Source: Kiritimatiellia bacterium
GTDB lineage: Bacteria; Verrucomicrobiota; Kiritimatiellia; RFP12; UBA1067
Direction of reading: 5' to 3'
DNA length: 64,000 nucleotides
Assembly (NCBI GenBank): GCA_017447805.1
Contig: JAFSMR010000032.1
Coordinates: 20,803 to 84,802, forward strand
The notes below the pieces were generated by a model. It was not told the DNA's origin. It did not search any database and saw nothing but the letters and a program-made list of their open reading frames with translations. Of this stretch, positions 25,133-32,052 are shown piece after piece; the stretch's first letter is position 1, and each line of letters begins with the position of its first letter. Both the position numbers and the translations under genes were made by a program.

Positions 25133-25161
25133 ATTATACACTTTATCCCTGTTTGACGCAA
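25133..25161 (-). promoter_or_regulatory. promoter of the TPR-ExbBD-TonB-like run
   Basis: TTGCGT (25156-25161), a 17-bp spacer and TATAAT (25133-25138). The expected first transcribed base is about 25126, only 3 nt before the ATG at 25123. Confidence 0.7.
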
Positions 25162-25248
25162 GGGGGGAGACGCAAAAATCTTATTTTGATTTTTTCGCTT
25201 CTTTTAGACTTTTTTCGTCCCCTACTAGCCATTTTGCCGCAAATTTGC

Positions 25249-25254
25249 TATAAT
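25249..25254 (+). promoter_or_regulatory. -10 box for the lipoprotein-rimO run
   Basis: TATAAT in TTTGCTATAATATGAAG, ~30 bp before the ATG at 25284, with GTGGAG as ribosome site. Divergent from the promoter at 25133-25161, about 90 bp away. Confidence 0.6.
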
Positions 25255-25283
25255 ATGAAGAAAATAGTGGAGATTTTAAGCTT

Positions 25284-26177
25284 ATGAACAAGATAATTTG
25301 CGCCGATCGTCGTATTTCAAGATGCGCTAATTTTGCGATTTCGCTTGCTTTAGCGGCAATTTTGGCAGGTTGCGGCGATTCTGGCGATGAAGCGAGCAAC
25401 TCGAGCGAAGGGGAGATCACTCTAGCTCAAGAAGCCGATACGCCCCTAGATAGCGACGCTGCGCTCGATGCGATTTCAGATATTTCTAGCATGCGAGGGA
25501 TGGAATATTCTCGCCGCGCGCCGATACTCAGCGCGCAAGATCAACAGGTTGCGCTATTGCCTTGCTCAAATAAAGTCGCCGAGCGCTTAGTCGAGTTTCA
25601 TGCCTCGCGCGGCGGCAAAACCAACCTTCTTGTCTGGGAGGCGTGCACCCTAATCGGGAAAGACAAAGAAGTTATCAAAGGCAAGGGGCCTTTATTATAT
25701 AGAGTAGAAAAGTTGAACGACACCCTATATATGCTCTACTCAACTCTCAGCGACAGCCCTAAAGACGAAAAGAAATTCTCTTTTGTCATTACCGACGGCA
25801 AAACCATTCGCCGGGTTGTAGAATTTTCGGCGATGCCTAGCAATCGCGTGATTATGAGGATTATGGAAGCGACTAAAGATTCTGTCGCACTAAACGATTT
25901 AGCTGCGATGATTTTCAACGGAGATGAAAATTGCCGGACTGCTGATAAGGAATATTGCGAAAAGCTCCTCCAAAATGCCGCCTTGGATGGAGAATGGATG
26001 GCTTGCCGCAATTTAGCATTCCTTTATAAACTAGATCGTGAAAAAGATCATAGTCACTATTGGGCAGATTTGGCAGAAAAAGTATTTCAGCGCTCAATAC
26101 CAGGCGAAATCAGAAAGCCCATGAAGAAAATACCTGTTTCTGCATGGCCGATAATGAGTGAAGCTCTTGGTTTTTAA
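25284..26177 (+). CDS. lipoprotein with Sel1-like C-terminal region
   Basis: 297 residues. Lipobox LAAILAGC gives lipidation at Cys30. An acidic Ser/Glu/Asp-rich spacer follows, then a beta-rich middle (LLYRVEKLNDTLYMLYSTLSD...FVITDGKTIRRVVEFSAM). The C-terminal part (LNDLAAMIFNGDENCRTADKEYCEKLLQNAALDGEWMACRNLAFLYK) resembles Sel1-type repeats. Family not recognised. It stands divergent to the giant TPR gene and 26 bp ahead of the ExbD-like lipoprotein gene, so it is probably part of the same envelope function. Confidence 0.75.
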   Translation: MNKIICADRRISRCANFAISLALAAILAGCGDSGDEASNSSEGEITLAQEADTPLDSDAALDAISDISSMRGMEYSRRAPILSAQDQQVALLPCSNKVAERLVEFHASRGGKTNLLVWEACTLIGKDKEVIKGKGPLLYRVEKLNDTLYMLYSTLSDSPKDEKKFSFVITDGKTIRRVVEFSAMPSNRVIMRIMEATKDSVALNDLAAMIFNGDENCRTADKEYCEKLLQNAALDGEWMACRNLAFLYKLDREKDHSHYWADLAEKVFQRSIPGEIRKPMKKIPVSAWPIMSEALGF

Positions 26178-26203
26178 TAATTAATAAAGATAGGAAGCTG
26201 AAT

Positions 26204-27625
26204 ATGATGAATCATATTATCTTGAGCACTATTGCAATCTTGCTTGTTGGTTGCAGCAAGCAGGAACAACCACCTGCAAGACCAGCAGCTGAAGATGTTG
26301 CACTTGCTGCGGCGGAGGCAATGGTCAATCTTGATGAGCAGTCGTTTGTCGCATTGCTGGATTCTCCAGACGAAAAAGATAGACAAGATTATAAATGGCT
26401 TTTTTCAGAAGAGAGCTTTATCTATTTGGGGATGAAGAACCTTCAAAAAGAGAACCCGAAGTTTGCGGTAGTGTATCGCGGTTCTACTTGGCCTACATCT
26501 TCTGATGAAGCGCCGGAAGGTGTAGCGGCTGTAAAGGCTTCAGCCGAAATATTATCTTCTGGCGAAGGCGAACTCGTGGATTCGGATGGAAATGCGTGCT
26601 TGGCAGTAATCCCAACGGAACCTGGCAAAGGAAAATACGAGGATAGATATTTCGATACCTATTGCTTTGTAGATGGCAAGATGGGGTTGTTAATACCGCT
26701 AAAAATCGTAAAAAAGGATGGCGCGTGGTTTGTTGATAAAGAAACGATGCGAGATTTGTGCAATGGTGAAACGATAATTCCGCCAAACCTATACAAGGAT
26801 AGTTCTATTCACCGGCCGGCTCGTCTCATGAACAGCCCCGAGCAGATATTTGCCGAAAAATCTGCTATGTGGTGTGAGGAAGTGGAACTCGCCGATGTAA
26901 ATTATGGAATGCAATTCACTCCAGATATGTACGATGAACGTAGCATCGTCGTAGATGTTCGCTCGGTCGATAAACAAGGTCGCCATCTTCGATCGGGCTT
27001 GATATGCAGCGTGGACGAATTGCACGATACAATCCGCAATCTAATGCGCAACCCAGCCTCGCAAGAGCCTAAAATCATAATTCGCGCCGATTTTGAAGCC
27101 AAGCACATAGATATCGCGAAAGTAATGAATGCGGCAACCTCGGCCGGAGTATGGAAATTTTATATAATGGGTCTCGAGGAAAGCGCTCAAGCACGCCAGC
27201 GCCTTAATCGAGCTGGTCGCAGTTATCGTTTTATGGTCAAAGAGAACACCACATCTTTTGATAAATTTTCTCTTCTAGTTGTAGTTCGCCCAGCCCCTTC
27301 AAGTTGCGCAATGTTTGAGGACGAAGACGAAGAAGGCGTGCCGTTGATGGGCTATAGCGCGCAAAATTATGTTCGTATAGATATCGGACGCCGCAACGAC
27401 TCGAATCCGCAAGGCGCAATAGTATACAACAAGAAAGCCCTTGGCGGCGATTCCCAGACTATGTTGACGGAACTCGATGGATGCTTGGAAGAACTCGCCA
27501 AGACATCGAAGGATGTTCAAATTGAAATTTCTTGCACTTGCGATAGCCCGCATAAAGCGCTGGTCGACGTTCTCGATCTCTGCTACAAGCATGGCCTAAA
27601 GAATATAAGTTTATTTACAATGTAA
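26204..27625 (+). CDS. lipoprotein with two tandem ExbD periplasmic-like domains and no ExbD TM helix
   Basis: 473 residues. Lipobox IAILLVGC lipidates Cys17. Residues ~18-242 form an unrecognised domain. Residues ~243-329 match ExbD-2 of this window: IIIRADFEAKHIDIAKVMNA against ILIRADYDTPHSEIAKVMNA, then TSAGVWK against TSAGIWK. After a ~58-residue link, residues ~388-473 match ExbD-1: IVYNKKALGG is shared, DSPHKALVDVLDLCYKHGLK against DSPHKALIDVLDICYKNELY, and both end in LFTM/VFTM. The domain order copies the gene order exbD-2, exbD-1. The TM helix and its proton-pathway Asp are absent. The simplest history is duplication of both exbD genes, loss of anchors and fusion to a lipoprotein. 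Likely role: binding or modulating the TonB-like motor (inference). Confidence 0.85.
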   Translation: MMNHIILSTIAILLVGCSKQEQPPARPAAEDVALAAAEAMVNLDEQSFVALLDSPDEKDRQDYKWLFSEESFIYLGMKNLQKENPKFAVVYRGSTWPTSSDEAPEGVAAVKASAEILSSGEGELVDSDGNACLAVIPTEPGKGKYEDRYFDTYCFVDGKMGLLIPLKIVKKDGAWFVDKETMRDLCNGETIIPPNLYKDSSIHRPARLMNSPEQIFAEKSAMWCEEVELADVNYGMQFTPDMYDERSIVVDVRSVDKQGRHLRSGLICSVDELHDTIRNLMRNPASQEPKIIIRADFEAKHIDIAKVMNAATSAGVWKFYIMGLEESAQARQRLNRAGRSYRFMVKENTTSFDKFSLLVVVRPAPSSCAMFEDEDEEGVPLMGYSAQNYVRIDIGRRNDSNPQGAIVYNKKALGGDSQTMLTELDGCLEELAKTSKDVQIEISCTCDSPHKALVDVLDLCYKHGLKNISLFTM

Positions 27626-27631
27626 CGGAAT

Positions 27632-28885
27632 ATGCCAAAGAAAAAAGCAGTCGGAACCGAAAAGAAAAAGACCCTCGCGCTAGTTTCGCTAGGATGCGCG
27701 AAGAATGCCGTGGATTTGCAAAATCGCGTCGGTGCGCTTTTGAAGAATGAATATATTCTTTCGCGCGACCCGGATCGTGCCGATACGGTATTAATCAATA
27801 CTTGCGCATTTATAGAATCTGCGCGAAAAGAAGCCGAGGCCGAAATCGTCCGTGCGATTCAATTAAAATCGAAGGGTAATTACAATAAGATAATTGTCGC
27901 GGGCTGCTATCCACAGCGCTATCCGGCAGCGCTAGCGCGTTTCCCCGGCGTAGATGAATGGTTAGGTGTTCCAAAAGATTGGCAAAAGCCGTCGATACCA
28001 GGGCTTCGTTTCACCGGCAAAGCCTATGCATATTTGAAAATTGCCGAGGGCTGCTCGCACCGTTGCGCATATTGCGCTATCCCGGCGATTCGCGGACGCT
28101 TTCGCTCGCGACCTGAGGCAGATATAATTGCCGAAGCTCGAGCATTGTTGAAAAGCGGCTGCCGCGAGCTTAATATCGTAGCGCAAGATCCTATGCTTTG
28201 GCGCGGCGAAAATAAACGCAAACTCCCGGACCTACTTTGGAAACTCGATTCTCTAAAAGGAGATTTTTGGATACGCGTACTTTATTCATACCCGAATGAA
28301 ATAACAGAAGAGTTTGTCGAGTGGATGAATTTAGCTCGTCACGCAGTAAAATATATAGATGTTCCACTTCAACATACCGTGCCGGAAGTTCTTGAGAAGA
28401 TGAATCGCGCGCGCGCAATCGCGGCATCGCGCGAGGCACCTTTCGTTTTGCGCGAAGTAATACCTGGTGTTACCTTAAGAACTACAATCATGGTCGGTTT
28501 CCCCGGCGAAACGGAAGCTCGTTTCAAATGGCTTTTAAGCGATTTAAGGCGTATGCAATTCGATCGCCTTGGCGTTTTTGCCTATAGCCCCGAGGAAGGG
28601 ACAATTGGAGCGCAGATGCGCGGCCGACCTTCAAAAGCAATTGCCCTCAAGCGCGAAAAAGCCGTTGCGCGCCTCGCGAGCGATATATGGGAAAAGAAAG
28701 CCTTGCGACTAGTCGGCTCTCGCTTTAAGGCGCTTGTAATCGCCTCTGGTGTCGCAAGAATGGAATCGCAGGCGCCGGAAGTAGATGGTGTAGTTTATCT
28801 TGATTCTGATGCGGTAGGTGAATTTGTGGAGGTGGAACTTGTTTCGGTAAAAGGTTGTGATTTCGATGGAAGGGTGGTTTCATGA
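27632..28885 (+). CDS. rimO: ribosomal protein S12 methylthiotransferase
   Basis: 417 residues. Radical-SAM methylthiotransferase that modifies an Asp of ribosomal protein S12. The N-terminal UPF0004 domain has LVSLGCAKNAVD, NTCAFIESARKEA and GCYPQRY, with three Cys for the auxiliary cluster. The radical SAM motif is CSHRCAYCAIP followed by RGRFRSRP, the RimO form of this loop. The C-terminal TRAM-like segment ends near residue 417. It is 6 bp after the ExbD-like lipoprotein gene and overlaps the HAD gene by ATGA. Confidence 0.92.
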   Translation: MPKKKAVGTEKKKTLALVSLGCAKNAVDLQNRVGALLKNEYILSRDPDRADTVLINTCAFIESARKEAEAEIVRAIQLKSKGNYNKIIVAGCYPQRYPAALARFPGVDEWLGVPKDWQKPSIPGLRFTGKAYAYLKIAEGCSHRCAYCAIPAIRGRFRSRPEADIIAEARALLKSGCRELNIVAQDPMLWRGENKRKLPDLLWKLDSLKGDFWIRVLYSYPNEITEEFVEWMNLARHAVKYIDVPLQHTVPEVLEKMNRARAIAASREAPFVLREVIPGVTLRTTIMVGFPGETEARFKWLLSDLRRMQFDRLGVFAYSPEEGTIGAQMRGRPSKAIALKREKAVARLASDIWEKKALRLVGSRFKALVIASGVARMESQAPEVDGVVYLDSDAVGEFVEVELVSVKGCDFDGRVVS

Positions 28886-29949
28886 TTAGAGAAATCGAAT
28901 TTGATTTTCTCTCGCCTGAATCTAGCGATGGCGCATGCAGGACTATCCGGGAAATTCTCGATAAACCTTTTTCGTTTGCGCCGCATGATCAAGATAGTTC
29001 TCACATCACTAAAGATTTTTCCAAAAGCGCTCAAGGAGTCCTCGTAAACGATGGTGTCCGTTCTCGCGATTTCAAGTATTACATATTCGACTGGGATGAT
29101 AACATTCTCCACATGCCTACTAAAATTCGCATGGAAAGAAAGGGCGACGATGGAGTATGGCGCGAGGTAGAAGTCTCTACGTCCACTTTTGCGCTTGTTA
29201 GAGCCGATATCGAACATTATCGTGCGCCGAAAGGCGGCTGGGCAGAAGCTTTTCGCGATTTTCAAGATAATCCTTCGAGAGATAATTTTCTTGAAGATAC
29301 GATTGCGGCGCTCGAACGTATTGCGCATGGCGAGACTCCTGGCCCTAGCTATAACGCGCTAAAAAAAACTCTCCGCGAGGGCAGGCTTTTCGCTATCGTA
29401 ACGGCGCGTGGCCACGCCCCCGAGACGATAGAAAACGCCGTGAGAATTTTTATACGCTATGCTCTAAGCGAAGAAGAGCGTGAGGAAATGCTCGCAAATC
29501 TCCGCGGCTACAGAAGATGGATCGATAAAGTCGAAGTATTCGGAACAGATGCCGAAGAAATAGATTATTATCTTTCGCTTTGCCGTTATTCGGCAGTGAC
29601 AAACGATTCCTTCAAGGAACGCATGGCAAACGATCCTATTTATCGCGAAAAACTCGCGACGGCTTCTACTGCCGCGCGTCCGGAATTGGCGAAAGAATTC
29701 GCAATCCGCGATTTCGTGGAACATGTCTTCCACATGCTGGAACGCAATAATGGCTTCGATCGCTCAGTCTCTATTGGCTTTTCCGACGATGATATTGGCA
29801 ATGTGAAAAGTGTTTCGAATTTCATCAAGCGTGAACTTTCCCGTCGTTTTGAAGGAATAAAATTTGTCGTCTATGATACATCCGATGCGACGCTAGCGAA
29901 GGGCAGAAAGGTTTGTGTTTCGGGCCAGCTTAATCTTCCGGGGTTTTAA
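28882..29949 (+). CDS. HAD-superfamily-like hydrolase
   Basis: 355 residues. Motif I is FDWDDNILHMPT, with the nucleophile-type Asp pair; motif II is IVTARG, and the acidic motif IV is GFSDDDIGNV. Such DWDDN proteins are known as uncharacterised HAD relatives. An unusual N-terminal ~60 residues (FLSPESSDGACRTIREILDKPF) precede the HAD core, and a large helical cap lies between motifs I and II. Substrate unknown. Translationally coupled to rimO (ATGA). Confidence 0.75.
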   Translation: MIREIEFDFLSPESSDGACRTIREILDKPFSFAPHDQDSSHITKDFSKSAQGVLVNDGVRSRDFKYYIFDWDDNILHMPTKIRMERKGDDGVWREVEVSTSTFALVRADIEHYRAPKGGWAEAFRDFQDNPSRDNFLEDTIAALERIAHGETPGPSYNALKKTLREGRLFAIVTARGHAPETIENAVRIFIRYALSEEEREEMLANLRGYRRWIDKVEVFGTDAEEIDYYLSLCRYSAVTNDSFKERMANDPIYREKLATASTAARPELAKEFAIRDFVEHVFHMLERNNGFDRSVSIGFSDDDIGNVKSVSNFIKRELSRRFEGIKFVVYDTSDATLAKGRKVCVSGQLNLPGF

Positions 29950-29951
29950 TC

Positions 29952-30287
29952 ATGGAAAAATCGAATGCGAGAATTTCCGGCGCAGTGGCGGCAGGGTTCC
30001 CTTCTCCTGCAGAGCAATACCTCGAGCTGTCGCTTGATTTGAATGAATTTCTCGTCAAACGCCCGGCAGCGACTTTCTTTGTTCACGTTCAAGGCGATTC
30101 AATGATTGGTGAAGGAATTCAGAATGGTGATTTATTGGTTGTCGATCGCTCGATTATTCCTGCATCCGGCGATATTATCATTGCTTGTGTAAACGGCGAA
30201 TTTACTGTAAAAACATATAAGCGCTTATTATCAGCTAAAGGCTCGCGAAAAATCAGGCGAACTAATCTTTCGGTCTTCCAACTATGA
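29952..30287 (+). CDS. umuD: UmuD-like S24 peptidase, C-terminally altered
   Basis: 111 residues. The self-cleavage region AVAAGFPSPAEQ (Ala-Gly), the nucleophile GDSMIGEGI, LLVVDRS, and the catalytic Lys in GEFTVKTYKR are all present, as in UmuD and other LexA-like peptidases. The C-terminal strand (normally L-x-PEN-x-Y) is missing; the frame instead reads GSRKIRRTNLSVFQL and stops inside umuC remnants. The catalytic dyad is intact but the fold is probably incomplete. Likely a decaying SOS mutagenesis gene. Confidence 0.8.
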   Translation: MEKSNARISGAVAAGFPSPAEQYLELSLDLNEFLVKRPAATFFVHVQGDSMIGEGIQNGDLLVVDRSIIPASGDIIIACVNGEFTVKTYKRLLSAKGSRKIRRTNLSVFQL

Positions 30288-30565
30288 ACTATATGGCGAT
30301 ATGTCGCGCAGGTTTATTTCGATTCTACGCTTCTACGCTCCGAAACGCTCGATGTCGAGCAATATTCTATCGACGAAGCCTTTTTTTGCCGCCGAATTTC
30401 GATTCGAAAGGACTTTTCGATTTTGGCAAACATCTGCGAGCTAAAATCTTGCGCTGGATAGGCTTGCCATGCGGAATTGGTTTCGCGCCAACCAAAACAC
30501 TCGCGAAAATTGCAAATCATATCGCAAAAAAAAAATCTTACAATCTTCCAGAAAGTTTTGGTTAG
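30262..30565 (+). pseudogene. umuC: umuC remnant (DNA polymerase V subunit), frameshifted and deleted
   Basis: Three frames carry successive UmuC pieces: FRSSNYELYGDMSRRFISIL (from about 30268), SETLDVEQYSIDEAFF (about 30340-30390), and DFGKHLRAKILRWIGLPCGIGF continuing APTKTLAKIANHIAKK (to about 30545). A functional UmuC is ~420 residues; the N-terminal ~75 and C-terminal ~230 residues are gone. The first piece begins inside the end of umuD, so a deletion joined the two genes. Confidence 0.85.
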
Positions 30566-30592
30566 GTACTAGTATTCTACACGGGAATATGC

Positions 30593-30598
30593 TATAAT
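30593..30598 (+). promoter_or_regulatory. -10 box of the phosphofructokinase gene
   Basis: TATAAT about 44 bp before the ATG, with GAGGAG as ribosome site 6 bp before it. No clear -35 box. Confidence 0.6.
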
Positions 30599-30641
30599 AT
30601 CAGCATGAAAACCGCGATGGTTTGATAAAGAGGAGTCTGAT

Positions 30642-32012
30642 ATGTCGAGTACGCTAGATAAAATCGCCGCGAACCAGCAGGAATATTCCTGTCGAGTGGA
30701 AACTCTAGGGGAATGCAAAATTGATTCTCCAGTCCGTCATCACGAATTCATTCGCGATGGAGAGAGGATACTCGTCACCGAAAACGAGATGTTCATGAAA
30801 TATCTCGAAGGGCGTCTCGGGCATACTCCGACATTCGAAAGGGCGGGCCCATTGCCGAAAATCTTTCATCAGCCATCATGGACGAGAGTCGGCATAGTTA
30901 CGGCGGGCGGGCTTTGTCCAGGGCTAAACAATGTAATCAAGGGGCTTGTCGAAATTCTTTCCTACGATTACGGCGTAAAGACGATTTTTGGAATCAAGTA
31001 CGGCTACGCCGGGCTTTCATCGAAGTTCAACTATCAGCCGATTATGTTGAACCCGGATGTCGTCGATACAATCCACGAACTCGGTGGGACGATTCTCGGC
31101 TCTTCGCGCGGCCAGCAGCCGACCGAGGAGATTGTCGATACCCTGGAGAGAATGAATATCAACATCCTCTTTTGCATCGGCGGCGATGGGTCGCTAAGAT
31201 GCGCGCGCGATGTTGCCGAGGAAGTAAAGAAGCGCAACTTAAAAATTTCCATTGTCGGCATTCCAAAGACGATCGATAACGATTTGCAATTCGTAGGCCG
31301 CTCGTTTGGTTTCGAGACGGCGGTAGCCGAGGCCGCGAATATAATCCGCAATGCGCATGTCGAGGCGAAGGGCACGGCAGGCGGCATCGGCCTCATCAAG
31401 GTAATGGGACGCGATTCCGGCTTTATCGCGGCTTACGCTTCTATAGCGAACCCGGTCGTCAATTTCTGTCTAGTGCCGGAAAGTCCGTTCACGCTGGATG
31501 GCCCAAACGGCTTGTTCGCCGCGCTCGAAAATCGTTTCGCGGCAGGCAAAGACCACGCGGTAATCGTAGTCGCGGAAGGTGCGGGGCAAGAGCTTTTCAA
31601 GGATATGCCAGACGTGCGAGATGCATCCGGCAATATCTTGAAGAAAGATATCGGCGAATTCCTGAAGAGGGCGATAGAATGCCACATGAAGAGCCGCAAT
31701 ATCAAGAGCAGCGTAAAGTATTTTGACCCGAGCTACACGATTCGCTCCGTCCCGGCGCGCGGCACAGATGCGATTCGTTGCTATATGCTCGCGAGAAACG
31801 CCGTGCACGCCGCGATGGCCGGTCGCACGAATTGCGTCGTCGGCAATCTCGGCGAAAGCTATTGCCTTGTGCCGATTAAACTCGCGACAATCGAGCGTCA
31901 GAAGATTTCGCTCAAGAGCGATTTGTGGCGTTCGGTGATGGATGCTACAGGCCAAGCATATTATTTCGATTCTACTCCCAAGGCTCCTTCTGAACATATC
32001 ATGGCGCCGTGA
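30642..32012 (+). CDS. pfkA: 6-phosphofructokinase, long-chain clade
   Basis: 456 residues. Glycolytic phosphorylation of fructose 6-phosphate. Motifs: VTAGGLCPGLN, IGGDGS, PKTIDND, MGRDSGFIA and an N-terminal ~90-residue extension as in the clade that includes trypanosome and spirochaete enzymes. The donor-determining positions are Gly in GGDGS (E. coli 104) and Lys in PKTIDND (E. coli 124). In known enzymes Gly104 goes with ATP; Asp104 plus Lys124 goes with pyrophosphate. So ATP use is expected despite the Lys (inference). Monocistronic by its own promoter. Confidence 0.92.
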   Translation: MSSTLDKIAANQQEYSCRVETLGECKIDSPVRHHEFIRDGERILVTENEMFMKYLEGRLGHTPTFERAGPLPKIFHQPSWTRVGIVTAGGLCPGLNNVIKGLVEILSYDYGVKTIFGIKYGYAGLSSKFNYQPIMLNPDVVDTIHELGGTILGSSRGQQPTEEIVDTLERMNINILFCIGGDGSLRCARDVAEEVKKRNLKISIVGIPKTIDNDLQFVGRSFGFETAVAEAANIIRNAHVEAKGTAGGIGLIKVMGRDSGFIAAYASIANPVVNFCLVPESPFTLDGPNGLFAALENRFAAGKDHAVIVVAEGAGQELFKDMPDVRDASGNILKKDIGEFLKRAIECHMKSRNIKSSVKYFDPSYTIRSVPARGTDAIRCYMLARNAVHAAMAGRTNCVVGNLGESYCLVPIKLATIERQKISLKSDLWRSVMDATGQAYYFDSTPKAPSEHIMAP

Positions 32013-32047
32013 GGAATTAGGAATTGGGAATTGGAAGTTTGGAGTTT
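32013..32047 (+). repeat. heptamer tandem repeat supplying a ribosome site
   Basis: Five consecutive 7-mers: GGAATTA, GGAATTG, GGAATTG, GAAGTTT, GGAGTTT. The last one provides GGAG 8 bp before the ATG of the metalloprotease gene. It starts right after the pfkA stop. Confidence 0.85.
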
Positions 32048-32052
32048 GGTGT

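Noticed and set aside
30284..30565. 93-aa ORF as a real small gene
   Set aside because: Its second half is UmuC sequence and its first half is out of the UmuC frame, so it is a piece of the pseudogene.
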